Source: Solirubrobacter sp963792915
GTDB lineage: Bacteria; Actinomycetota; Thermoleophilia; Solirubrobacterales; Solirubrobacteraceae
Direction: 5' to 3'
DNA length: 64,000 bases
Assembly: GCA_963792915.1 (NCBI GenBank)
Contig: CAWBYD010000006.1
Span: 186,001 to 250,000, forward strand
A model generated the notes under the pieces. That model worked only from the letters and a program-made list of their open reading frames with translations, was not told the DNA's origin and ran no database searches. A program made the position numbers and the translations under genes. This document shows positions 1 to 8,998 of the stretch, piece after piece (the stretch's first letter is position 1; the number at the start of each line of letters is the position of its first letter).

Positions 1-6
1 GGACCC

Positions 7-3000
7 GTGTTGTTCAAGCAGCTGCTTCCCGCCGCGCTCGTCTCGGCGGCGATGCTCGGCGCCGCCACGAGCGCCTCCGCGGCCGACCCCGCGAGCGTCG
101 TCGACCCGCTGATCGGCACCGCGAACGGCGGCAACGTGTTCCCCGGCGCCGACACGCCGTTCGGAATGGTGCAGTTCAGCCCCGACGAGACGAACGGCAA
201 CCAGGCTGCGAACGTCAACTCCAGCGGCTACGCCGACGGCGTGAACCGGATCCGCGGGTTCGGCCTCGCGCACGTCTCCGGCGCCGGCTGCGGCGGGCTG
301 GCCGGCGACGTGCCGTTCATGCCCTACGTCGGCGACGTGACGACGTCGCCGGCCGCCGACGTGACCGACGCGAAGTACTCGAGCCGCTTCGTCTCCGCCG
401 ACCAGAGCGCCAAGGCCGGCGTCTACTCGGTCAAGCTCGACAGCGGCGTGAAGGCCGAGCTGTCGGCGACCACGCGCACGGCCGCCGGGCGCTTCACGTA
501 CCCGAGCCAGGCGAAGGCCACGATGCTCGTGCGCACCTCGGCGGGACTCGTCGGCTCGAGCGACGCCGGCGTGACGATCGACCCCGCGACGCGCACGATC
601 TCCGGCTCGGTCATGTCCGGCAACTTCTGCGGCAACAAGAACCTCGACGGCAACCCGGACCGCACGAGCTACTACACGCTCTACTTCGTCGCGAAGTTCG
701 ACGCCGCGTTCAACGCCTACGGCACCTGGAAGGACGGCGCGGTCAGCGCCGGCTCGACGAGCGCGAGCGGCGGCACCAGCTACGCCGGCGGCTCGTCGGG
801 CGGCGTCAGCACCGCGGGCGGCAACCCGACGCCCGGCAAGGGCTCGGGCGCGTACGTCCAGTTCGACACGTCGAGCGGCCAGCCGGTCGGCGTGCGCGTC
901 GGCGTCTCCTACGTCGACCCCGCCGGCGCGCAGGCCAACCTCGACGCCGAGCAGCCCGCCGGCACGAGCTTCGACACCGTCGCCCAGCGGGCCCACGACG
1001 CGTGGAACACGGCGCTCGGCCACATCGACGTGCAGGGCGGCACGGCCGCGCAGCAGAAGGTCTTCTACACCGCGCTCTACCACTCGCTGCTGCACATGAA
1101 CGTCTTCAGCGACGTCGACGGCCGCTACCGCGGGATGGACCAGCAGACCCACACGGTCGCCCCCGGCCAGGCCGCGCAGTACGCGACGTTCTCGGGCTGG
1201 GACATCTACCGCTCGCAGGTGCAGCTGGTGTCGCTGCTGGACCCCGCGGTCGCGAGCGACATGGCGCAGTCGCTGCTCAACCAGTCCACGCAGGACGTCG
1301 ACGGCCGCTGGGACCGCTGGACGCACAACTCGGGCGCGGTCTCGGTCATGTCCGGCGACCCGTCGCCGGCGTTCGTGGACACCGTGCTCGCGTTCGGCGG
1401 CACGAACTGGGACACGCATGCCGCGCTGCAGTCGCTGGTCAAGGCCGCGACGGTCCCGACGCCCGCGGACCTCAGCCACGTCGGCTGGATGAACACCGCC
1501 AAGGGCGAGCGGCCGTCGCTGGACCAGTTCCTGGCGCTGCACTACTTCCCGAACCCGTCCAACGCCTGGAGCGGCGCGAGCGAGACGCTCGAGGACTCGA
1601 CGGCGGACTTCGCGATCGCCGACCTCGCGCAGCGGCTCGGCGACGGCGCGACCCACGACGCGTTCATGAACCGCGCGCAGTACTGGCAGAACGTCTTCAA
1701 CGTCAACGGGCCGGGCTACATGCAGAACCGCGCCGCGGACGGCACATGGCCGGGGCTGGACGCGGCCAACGGCGCCGACTTCGCCGAGGGCAGCCCGACC
1801 CAGTACGTCTGGAACATCCCGTTCAACGTCGCGGGCCTGTTCGCCGCGATGGGCGGGCCGCAGACCGCCGCCGCGCGCCTGGACGCCTACTTCCACAACG
1901 GCAGCGCGTGGGCGTTCACGGGCGCCGGCGGCCTGCATCCGGAGCTCAACAACGAGCCGTCGCTGTGGGCGCCGTGGCTGTTCGCCTGGTCGGGCGCGCC
2001 CGCCAAGACCCAGCAGGTCGTGCGCCAGATCGAGGACACGCTGTGGACCACGACGACGCGCGGGATCCCCGGCAACGACGACCTCGGCACGATGTCGGCC
2101 TGGTACGTCTTCGCGGCGCTGGGGATGTACCCGGAGATCCCCGGGCGGGCGGAGATGGTGCTCGGCAGCCCCGAGTTCACGAAGGCCGTCATCCACCGCG
2201 CGAGCGGCCAGACGCTGACCATCGACGCGTCCGGCACGGGACCGTTTGTCGCGGGCGTCCAGCTCGACGGTGCCGACTACGCCAAGCCGTGGCTGGCCGA
2301 GAGCTTCATCGCCGGCGATCACACGCTCGACTACCAGCTCACCGACAGCGCGGCCGCGTGGGGCGCGGGCTCGCCGCCGCCGTCGTTCCGTGCCGGCGAG
2401 CAGCCGGTGCTGGCGGCGCTGGACACGCAGAGCTTCCAGCTCGACCCCGGCGCCGGCGCGTCGGCGACGCTGACGCTCCAGAACACCTCCGACGCGCCGC
2501 AGACCGTCACGCTCAACGCCGCGCCGAGCGCGCACGTGACCGTCACGGGCGGCCCGATCACGCTGCCGGCGGGCGCCCGCGTCAGCGCGCCGATCGTCGT
2601 GCACGCGGCGGCGGGAACGCCGCTCGGCACGACCGAGCTCGCGAACCTCGGCGTGGACGGCGTCGTCGCCAAGGTCGCGATCGACAACCCGAAGCCGCTG
2701 GCCGCGCTCTACAACGGCGTCGGTCAGCGCCGCGACGCCGACACGGCGCTCAGGGACGCGCTCGACTCGAGCGGCCACAGCTTCTCGCGCGAGGCGCTCG
2801 CGGCGGCGGGCGTGACGCCCGGTGGGACGGTGTCGGTCGGCGGCTTCACGTACACCTGGCCGGCCGCACAGGAGGGCGAGCGCGACAACTACGTCGCCGC
2901 GGGCGACCGGATCGCGCTCGGCGACGCCGCGGGCGCGACCCGCATCGGCGTGCTCGGCACCGCGACGAACGGGCCCTCGCGCACGACCGCGACCGTCGCG

Positions 3001-4203
3001 TACAGCGACGGCAGCACGTCGCAGAGCACGCTGCAGTTCGGCGACTGGGTGTCGGGCAACGGCAATTCGCAGCCGACGGCGGGCGACCGCCGCGCGGCGG
3101 CGATGACCTACCGCACGACGCCGAGCGGGACCGAGAACGCGAGCACGACGCTGTACTCGGCCGCAATCGCACTCGACCCGGGCAAGCTGCCGGTCTCGCT
3201 CAGCATCTCCGCGCCGGGAGCGGGCCTGTTCCACGTGTTCGCGCTCGCGCTCGACAAGCGCGGGCCGCTGCCGCTGGCACAGCTGTTCGACCAGGCGGGC
3301 ATCGCGCGCGACGCGTTCCACGCCGAAGCCTCGCTGGACTGGACCGGCCATGCGCTGTCGTGGGAGGCGCTCGCCGCCCGCGGCGTGACGCCCGGCTCGA
3401 CGGTGCACGCCGACGGCCTGGACTACACGTGGCCGGCGCAGCACAGCCCCGACAACATGGAGGTGGCCGGCCAGCGGATCGCGCTCGACCCGTATGAGGG
3501 CGCGACGAAGATCGGCCTGCTGGCGACCGCGATCAAGGGCCCGGCCGACACGGTCGCGACGGTCGCCTACACGGACGGGTCGACCGCCGACACGCCGCTG
3601 CAGGTCAGCGACTGGACGCCCGGCGCCGTGCAGCCCCGCAACACGACCGTGATCGACACCACCTACCGCGACACGACGGCGGGCACCGACACCACGCACG
3701 CCGACGTCTACTCGGTCACCGTGCCGGTCGTCGCCGGCCGGCGCCCGGCCTGGATCCGCCTCAGCTCGCCGACCAGCGGCAACGCGGCGATCCACGTGTT
3801 CGCGGTCGCCGAGGACGGCAAGCTCGTGGTCTCGACGTCGGCGGGCGGCGACACCGGCGCCGCGGTGCCGGCGACGCTCGCGCTGACGCTCGGCGCGCCG
3901 GCGAGCTTCGGCGCGTTCACGCCCGGCGTCGCGGCGGACTACACGGCCGCCACGACCGCGAACGTGATCTCGACGGCCGGCGACGCGGCGCTCGGCGTGT
4001 CCGATCCCGGGCACCTGGCCAACGGCGGCCTCGCGCTGCCGTCGCCGCTCGAGGTGAGCATCGCGCCGGCGACGTGGACCGGGCCCGTCTCCAACGCCGC
4101 GGTGGCGATCTCGTTCAAGCAGCACGTTGGAGCGACCGACGCGCTGCGCACCGGCGCGTACACCCGGACGCTGACGTTCACGCTCTCGACCACCTCTCCC
4201 TAG
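7..4203 (+). CDS. Secreted GH92 alpha-1,2-mannosidase with C-terminal accessory modules
   Basis: An exo-acting alpha-mannosidase of family GH92, exported to the surface or medium. A signal peptide covers about residues 1-26. The GH92 fold runs from about 30 to 790, with the family acid Glu at about 650 (NNEPS) and base Asp pair at about 691-692 (GNDDLG). A NEW3-like beta-sandwich (about 800-895) follows, then two related ~185-residue modules (about 899-1086 and 1087-1275). Residues 1287-1398 form the C-terminal domain shared with the GH2 enzyme at 35950 and the peptidase at 41896. The GTG start at 7 directly precedes the signal peptide, but the frame is open to the window edge. The stop overlaps that of the convergent regulator gene. 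Confidence 0.9.
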   Translation: MLFKQLLPAALVSAAMLGAATSASAADPASVVDPLIGTANGGNVFPGADTPFGMVQFSPDETNGNQAANVNSSGYADGVNRIRGFGLAHVSGAGCGGLAGDVPFMPYVGDVTTSPAADVTDAKYSSRFVSADQSAKAGVYSVKLDSGVKAELSATTRTAAGRFTYPSQAKATMLVRTSAGLVGSSDAGVTIDPATRTISGSVMSGNFCGNKNLDGNPDRTSYYTLYFVAKFDAAFNAYGTWKDGAVSAGSTSASGGTSYAGGSSGGVSTAGGNPTPGKGSGAYVQFDTSSGQPVGVRVGVSYVDPAGAQANLDAEQPAGTSFDTVAQRAHDAWNTALGHIDVQGGTAAQQKVFYTALYHSLLHMNVFSDVDGRYRGMDQQTHTVAPGQAAQYATFSGWDIYRSQVQLVSLLDPAVASDMAQSLLNQSTQDVDGRWDRWTHNSGAVSVMSGDPSPAFVDTVLAFGGTNWDTHAALQSLVKAATVPTPADLSHVGWMNTAKGERPSLDQFLALHYFPNPSNAWSGASETLEDSTADFAIADLAQRLGDGATHDAFMNRAQYWQNVFNVNGPGYMQNRAADGTWPGLDAANGADFAEGSPTQYVWNIPFNVAGLFAAMGGPQTAAARLDAYFHNGSAWAFTGAGGLHPELNNEPSLWAPWLFAWSGAPAKTQQVVRQIEDTLWTTTTRGIPGNDDLGTMSAWYVFAALGMYPEIPGRAEMVLGSPEFTKAVIHRASGQTLTIDASGTGPFVAGVQLDGADYAKPWLAESFIAGDHTLDYQLTDSAAAWGAGSPPPSFRAGEQPVLAALDTQSFQLDPGAGASATLTLQNTSDAPQTVTLNAAPSAHVTVTGGPITLPAGARVSAPIVVHAAAGTPLGTTELANLGVDGVVAKVAIDNPKPLAALYNGVGQRRDADTALRDALDSSGHSFSREALAAAGVTPGGTVSVGGFTYTWPAAQEGERDNYVAAGDRIALGDAAGATRIGVLGTATNGPSRTTATVAYSDGSTSQSTLQFGDWVSGNGNSQPTAGDRRAAAMTYRTTPSGTENASTTLYSAAIALDPGKLPVSLSISAPGAGLFHVFALALDKRGPLPLAQLFDQAGIARDAFHAEASLDWTGHALSWEALAARGVTPGSTVHADGLDYTWPAQHSPDNMEVAGQRIALDPYEGATKIGLLATAIKGPADTVATVAYTDGSTADTPLQVSDWTPGAVQPRNTTVIDTTYRDTTAGTDTTHADVYSVTVPVVAGRRPAWIRLSSPTSGNAAIHVFAVAEDGKLVVSTSAGGDTGAAVPATLALTLGAPASFGAFTPGVAADYTAATTANVISTAGDAALGVSDPGHLANGGLALPSPLEVSIAPATWTGPVSNAAVAISFKQHVGATDALRTGAYTRTLTFTLSTTSP

Positions 4204-4823
4204 ACGAGGCCGCGACGGACCGCATACAGCGCTGCCTGTGTGCGGTCCGTCAGGCCGAGCTTGCCGAGGATGTGGGAGACGTGGGTCTTGACGGTCTTCT
4301 CGGCCACGCCGAGCTCGAGCGCGATCACCTTGTTCGAGCGCCCGCGGGCGATCAGCAGCAGCACGTCGAGCTCGCGCGGCGTGAGGTCCTCGACCTCGGC
4401 GGGGGCGCCGCCGTGGGCGATCTCCTCGACCATCCGCGTCGCGATCGCCGGGGAGAGCGGGGCGTCGCCGCCGTGCGCGGAGCGGATCGCCTTCACGAGC
4501 TCGGCGGGCTGGACGTCCTTGAGCAGGTAGCCGCTGGCGCCGGCGCGCAGGGCGGCGAACAGCTTGTCGTCGTCGCCGAAGCTGGTCAGGACGATGATCC
4601 GCGCGCGGCCGCCGGCCAGCCGGCGCAGCGCGCCGACGCCGTCGAGCACCGGCATCACGAGGTCGAGCAGGATCACGTCGGGGTCGGTGCGCGCGGCGGC
4701 CGCGACGGCCTGCTCGCCGTCGGCGGCCTCGGCGACGACCTCGATGTCCTCCTGGAGGTCGAGGAACGTCCGCAGGCCCTGGCGCACGACCGCGTGGTCG
4801 TCGGCCAGCACGACGCGGATCAC
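4200..4823 (-). CDS. NarL/LuxR-family response regulator
   Basis: A 207-aa DNA-binding response regulator, the probable partner of the sensor kinase directly upstream. The receiver domain is residues 1-115, with acidic pocket D8/D9, phospho-acceptor D54 and a conserved Lys in YLLKD. The LuxR helix-turn-helix is about 140-205 (LTPRELDVLLLIARG, then VAEKTVKTHVSHILGKLGL). GTG at 4823 is chosen because it begins the receiver fold and overlaps the kinase stop as GTGA, implying translational coupling. At the 3' end its stop TAG and the TAG of the GH92 gene share the palindrome CTAG at 4200-4203. Confidence 0.92.
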   Translation of the reverse strand: MIRVVLADDHAVVRQGLRTFLDLQEDIEVVAEAADGEQAVAAAARTDPDVILLDLVMPVLDGVGALRRLAGGRARIIVLTSFGDDDKLFAALRAGASGYLLKDVQPAELVKAIRSAHGGDAPLSPAIATRMVEEIAHGGAPAEVEDLTPRELDVLLLIARGRSNKVIALELGVAEKTVKTHVSHILGKLGLTDRTQAALYAVRRGLV

Positions 4824-5980
4824 GCCGGGACCTCGAGGCGCACGGTCGTACCGGCGCCCGGGGAGGAGTTGACCGCGAGCGTCCCGCCGAGCTCGGCGGC
4901 GCGCTCCTCCATCGAGGTCAGCCCGAGCCGCTGGCCGCGCACGGCGGCGCGCCGCGCCGGGTCGAAGCCGACGCCGTCGTCGGCGACGCTCAGCACGAGG
5001 CGCCCGCTGCCGTTCTCGAGCCGGACCTCGATGTGGGCGGCCTCGGCGTGGCGCAGCGCGTTGCCGAGCGCCTCCTGCGCGATCCGCAGCACCTGCGCGG
5101 CGTCGGCCGGCGGAAGCCGCGGCACGTCGCGCACGCGTAGCGCGATCGCCTGGCCCGAGACGCGCCGCAGCACCTCGACGTGCTTGCGCAGCACGGTCGC
5201 GAGCCCCTCGGCCTCGAGTGACGCGGGGCGCAGCTCGAAGACCACGGCGCGCAGCTCCTCCATCGCGCCGCGCGCCAGCTCGCTCACGCGCGCGAGCTCG
5301 GCGGCGGCGGCGTCGGGATCGCGCGCCAGCAGCGTGGACGCCGACTCGGCCGCGAGCGCGACGCCGAACAGCCGCTGGGTGACGGAGTCGTGCAGCTCGC
5401 GCGCGAGCCGGTTGCGCTCCTCGACGATGCTCAGCTCGCGGCTGCGCTCGTGCAGGCGGGCGTTCTCGATCGCGATCGCGGCGTGGGCGGCGAGCAGCTC
5501 CATGCGCTTCGTGTCCTCGGCGGAGAACGCGTCGGCGCCCTCCTTCTCGGTCAGATAGAGCGCGCCGATCACGGTCCCGTGGGCGACGATCGGGACGCCC
5601 AGGAAGGAGCGCATGAGCGGATGCGCCGACGGCCACCAGCCGCGGAAGCGCGGGTCCTCGCGGATGTCCTCGGTGCGGTGGGAGTCCGTCGAGTCGAGCA
5701 TCGCGCCGAGCATCCCGTGGGTGCGCGGCAGCGGGCCCATCGCGGCGATCAGCTCCTCGCTCATGCCGGAGGTGAGAAAGCACTCGAAGGCGCCGTCGCC
5801 GTCGGGGATGCCGAGCGCCGCGTAGCGCGCCCCGGCCAGCTCGCGCGCGGAGTGCACGAGCTGCTGCAGCACGGGCTCGACCTCGTGCTCGGAGGCGAGC
5901 GCCAGCACGACGTCGGAGAGCGAGCGGAACGGCGTGATTTCCACGGCTCGTACGTTACGCGCGGGGCGGGCGGTCTCCAT
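4820..5980 (-). CDS. GAF-domain sensor histidine kinase (HisKA_3)
   Basis: A 386-aa cytoplasmic sensor kinase of the NarX/DesK type. A GAF domain spans about residues 25-175. The dimerisation helix carries the phospho-acceptor H197 in RNRLARELHDSV, and a HATPase_c domain follows (VADDGVGFDP, then GLTSMEERA). There is no membrane segment, so the GAF domain should sense a soluble ligand or redox state. It lies upstream of the regulator at 4200-4823 and overlaps it by 4 nt, which makes the pair a cognate two-component system. Only 40 bp separate it from the divergent channel gene at 6021. Confidence 0.9.
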   Translation of the reverse strand: METARPARNVRAVEITPFRSLSDVVLALASEHEVEPVLQQLVHSARELAGARYAALGIPDGDGAFECFLTSGMSEELIAAMGPLPRTHGMLGAMLDSTDSHRTEDIREDPRFRGWWPSAHPLMRSFLGVPIVAHGTVIGALYLTEKEGADAFSAEDTKRMELLAAHAAIAIENARLHERSRELSIVEERNRLARELHDSVTQRLFGVALAAESASTLLARDPDAAAAELARVSELARGAMEELRAVVFELRPASLEAEGLATVLRKHVEVLRRVSGQAIALRVRDVPRLPPADAAQVLRIAQEALGNALRHAEAAHIEVRLENGSGRLVLSVADDGVGFDPARRAAVRGQRLGLTSMEERAAELGGTLAVNSSPGAGTTVRLEVPA

Positions 5981-6020
5981 CGGGCGCTGGGCCTAGGTCC
6001 TGCGGCGTAGATTCCCAGCC

Positions 6021-7013
6021 GTGCACGCCCGTGACGTCATGCGCCGGCTCGCCCTGCTCGGCCTCGCGCTGCTCGGCCTGCTCGCCGCCGGGACGCTGTC
6101 GTACGCGGTCACCGAGCACGACGATGCCTGGGACGCGTTCGTGTGGACGATCGACACCGTCGCCACCACGGGCGCGATCGCGCCGCCGCACGATCCGGTC
6201 GGCGAGGTCATCAAGGTCCTGCTGACGTTCCTGGGCGTGGGGACGCTGTTCTACGCGCTGGTGTCGCTGACGGAGCTCGTCGTGACCGGCGAACTCGGCA
6301 CACTGCTCTCAGAACGGCGTGCGCGACGGATGACCGAGCGGCTCAGGGACCACTACATCGTGTGCGGCTTCGGCCGCGTGGGGCGCCAGGTCGCGCGCGA
6401 CCTGCGGGCGGCCGGCGCGCTCTACGTCGTCGTCGACTCCGATCCCGCCAACCGCGACGCCGCCTACGCGCCGGGCGTGCGCTTCATCCTCGCGCGGCCG
6501 TCCGACGACGAGGCGCTGCGCGACGCCGGCATCGCCCGCGCGCGGGCGGTCGTGGCGTGCGTGGACTCCGACGCCGAGAACATCTTCATCGCGCTGACCG
6601 CGCGCGAGATGCGGCCGGACATCGCGATCGTCGCGCGCGCGTCGCAGGAGGAGGCCGAGAGCAAGCTGCGCCGCGCGGGGGCCGACCGCGTGATCTCGCC
6701 CTACAAGGCCTCCGGCACGGAGATGGCGCGGCTCGCGCTGCATCCGAACGTGACGGGGACGATGGACGTCGCCGCCGAGTACCGGCTCGAGGAGATCACG
6801 GTGCAGGCGGGCTCGACCGGCGCGGGGAGCACGATCGGCGAGATCCGCGGCGGCTCGCTGATCGTGGGCGTGCGCCACGCCGACGGGTCGTTCCGGCCCC
6901 AGCCGGCGGCCGAGACCGTGCTCGCGGTGGGCGACGTCGTGATGGCGATCGGCACGCCGCGCACGCTCGAGCGCCTGGAGGAGCTCTTCCAGTCACAGGC
7001 GCCGGTCACCTGA
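6021..7013 (+). CDS. Two-TM ion channel with TrkA-N (RCK) regulatory domain
   Basis: A 330-aa membrane protein. The first helix is about residues 8-30, a pore loop follows at about 40-52, and the second helix is about 65-88. A Rossmann TrkA-N domain is at about 110-230 (YIVCGFGRVGRQVARDL) and a TrkA-C domain at about 255-325. The architecture is that of prokaryotic K+ channels gated by cytoplasmic NAD(H)- or ligand-binding domains. The filter reads TVATTGAIAP where TVGYGD would be expected, so K+ selectivity should not be assumed. The start is GTG at 6021; ATG at 6039 is an alternative. Confidence 0.85.
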   Translation: MHARDVMRRLALLGLALLGLLAAGTLSYAVTEHDDAWDAFVWTIDTVATTGAIAPPHDPVGEVIKVLLTFLGVGTLFYALVSLTELVVTGELGTLLSERRARRMTERLRDHYIVCGFGRVGRQVARDLRAAGALYVVVDSDPANRDAAYAPGVRFILARPSDDEALRDAGIARARAVVACVDSDAENIFIALTAREMRPDIAIVARASQEEAESKLRRAGADRVISPYKASGTEMARLALHPNVTGTMDVAAEYRLEEITVQAGSTGAGSTIGEIRGGSLIVGVRHADGSFRPQPAAETVLAVGDVVMAIGTPRTLERLEELFQSQAPVT

Positions 7014-7015
7014 GC

Positions 7016-8179
7016 TCAGCTCTCCTGGCCGGCGGGCAGGGTGACCCGAACGGTCGTGCCCGATCCGGGGACGCTGTCGACGTCGATGCTCCCGTCGACG
7101 GCGCGCACGCGCTCGGTGAGCGCCGCGAGGCCGATGTGACCTCCGCTCACGGCCCGTTCGAGGCGCTCGGGGGCGAGCCCGCGCCCGTCGTCGGCGACGG
7201 TCAGCGTGACGGTGCCCGCCGCGGCGCCGAGCGTGACGTCGACGTGCGCCGCGCGCGAGTGCTTGGCGGCGTTGGCCAGCAGCTCGCGTGCGGTGCTGAC
7301 GATCAGGTCCTGATGATCTCCGGTCGCGACCGCGGCGTCGACGTTCACGGTCGCGGTGAAGCCGCCGTGGTGCGCGGCGTTCTGGGCGAGGCCCTCGAGC
7401 ACGGTGGCCAGCCCGGCGCGCTCGAGGCCGAGCGGGTGCATCGCGAACACCTCGTGCCGGAGCTGGCGGTCGGTCTCGTCGAGCGCCGCGCGGGCGCGTG
7501 CCTCCGCGCCCGGGACACCGCGCACGACGTCGGTGAGCTCCTGACGCGCCAGCAGCACGTTCTGGATCGCGTGGTCGTGCAGCGCCTCCGCGAGCCGCCG
7601 CTGCTCCCGCGCCTCGGCGTCGAGCGCCTGCTGGACCAGTTCGCGGCGCGCGTCGGCGAACTCGACCAGCGCGCGCTGGCGGCGCCCGACCATCGCCGAC
7701 AGCATGACGGCCGCGCCGCCGACCCACAGCAGGGCGAGCGTGTCGTCGACGAGGATGTCGAGGTCCTGAGGCAGCGTGGTGTCCGGGTGGGGGACGGTGA
7801 CGGCGAGGAAGGCGAGCACCGACAGCCCGGTCCAGCCGGCGGTCAGCCTTGGCGAGAGGCGCAGCGCGGCGCCGATCGGCAGCACGTAGAACGCGAACTT
7901 CAGGGGTGACTGCTCGCCGCCCGTGGCGTAGACCAGCGCCGCGACCGCGCCGAGGTCGACCAGCGCGAGCAGCGGCGAGATCCGCGACGCGGCCGTCCGG
8001 CTGACGGCGAGCACGAGCGTCACGATCGCGTAGACGCCGAACGCGGCGATCATCCATGGGAAGACGTCCGAGCTGACGTCGCTGTAGGCGGACTCTGTGA
8101 CCAGCGCGATCGGCAGCAGCGCGACACGGAGCAGCGCGAGTCCGAGCGTCTCGTCGGGAGCGCGCCGGCGCGCGGTCAT
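7016..8179 (-). CDS. Membrane sensor histidine kinase
   Basis: A 387-aa kinase. Its N-terminal half holds about five hydrophobic segments between residues 12 and 165. Next come a short coiled-coil linker, a HisKA_3 helix with H201 (LAEALHDHAIQN) and a HATPase_c domain (VADDGRGLAPERL, then HIGLAALTERV). ATG at 8179 overlaps the stop of the upstream response regulator as ATGA, so the two are translated together. The order is regulator then kinase, the reverse of the pair at 4200-5980. The multi-helix input suggests a membrane or lipophilic signal, which is inference. Confidence 0.9.
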   Translation of the reverse strand: MTARRRAPDETLGLALLRVALLPIALVTESAYSDVSSDVFPWMIAAFGVYAIVTLVLAVSRTAASRISPLLALVDLGAVAALVYATGGEQSPLKFAFYVLPIGAALRLSPRLTAGWTGLSVLAFLAVTVPHPDTTLPQDLDILVDDTLALLWVGGAAVMLSAMVGRRQRALVEFADARRELVQQALDAEAREQRRLAEALHDHAIQNVLLARQELTDVVRGVPGAEARARAALDETDRQLRHEVFAMHPLGLERAGLATVLEGLAQNAAHHGGFTATVNVDAAVATGDHQDLIVSTARELLANAAKHSRAAHVDVTLGAAAGTVTLTVADDGRGLAPERLERAVSGGHIGLAALTERVRAVDGSIDVDSVPGSGTTVRVTLPAGQES

Positions 8180-8820
8180 TCGAGCAGGCCGCGGCGCATG
8201 GCCTCGGCCACGCAGGCCGCCCGATCCGACACGCCGAGCTTCTCGTAGAGGTGACTCTGGTGGGTCTTGACGGTGCCGGGCGCGAGGTGCAGGCGCGCGC
8301 CGATGGCGGGCGCAGTGAGGCCTTCGGCGATGAGGACGAGGATCTCGCGCTCGCGCGCCGTGAGCCACGGGCGGTCGGCCGCGGCGCCCTGGGCGCGGAC
8401 GGCGGCGACGAGCCCTTCCTGCAACGAGGGGTCGAGCACGGTGTGCCCGCGGGCGATCCGCTCGATCGCGTCGCAGACCTCCGCCCGCTCCACGCTCTTT
8501 GGCAGGTAGCCCGCGGCGCCGGCCGACAGCAGGCTGTGCACCAGCGCGCCGTCCGTGAAGGCCGAGAGCACGAGAACGTGGGTGTCGATGCCGTCGCGGC
8601 GCAGCGCGTTGAGGACCTGCAAGCCGTCGAGTTCGGGAAGCCTGAGGTCGAGCACCGCGACGTCCGGGCGCAGCGCCTGGATGCGCTCGAGGGCCTCGCG
8701 CCCGTCGGCGGCCTCGGCGACCAGCGCCAGCGTCGGCCGCTCGCGGATCCCGCGCACGATCCCGTCGCGGAACATCGGATGGTCGTCAGCGACCAGCACG
8801 GTGATGCGAGGGGCGGCCAT
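8176..8820 (-). CDS. NarL/LuxR-family response regulator
   Basis: A 214-aa regulator paired with the overlapping kinase at 7016-8179. The receiver has D12/D13 and phospho-acceptor D58 (VAVLDLRLPELDG). The C-terminal HTH (LTAREREILVLIAEG, then LAPGTVKTHQSHLYEKLGV) is intact. ATG at 8820 is preferred over GTG at 8826. On the coding strand AGAAGG lies 5 nt before the ATG, whereas it would overlap the GTG itself. Confidence 0.9.
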   Translation of the reverse strand: MAAPRITVLVADDHPMFRDGIVRGIRERPTLALVAEAADGREALERIQALRPDVAVLDLRLPELDGLQVLNALRRDGIDTHVLVLSAFTDGALVHSLLSAGAAGYLPKSVERAEVCDAIERIARGHTVLDPSLQEGLVAAVRAQGAAADRPWLTAREREILVLIAEGLTAPAIGARLHLAPGTVKTHQSHLYEKLGVSDRAACVAEAMRRGLLE

Positions 8821-8998
8821 CGCCACCTTCTAGCACGAGCCGCGCGCCCGCGGGATCGGCCGTTCGTCGTGCGTTCGTCTCTGCCGATCGACGTGTCGAG
8901 CGCGCGTCGCAGGTCACCCCGATCGACGGATGGTCCGCGGGCGCTGCCCGCGCGATGGTGAACGCACACACCATCCACCGCTTCCGCTGGGACCCGAC

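Noticed and set aside
3865..4200. LPxTG or PEP-CTERM sorting signal at the end of the secreted enzymes
   Set aside because: The C-termini lack the motif, membrane helix and basic tail; the sequence ends in a beta-rich TLTFTLSTTxP.
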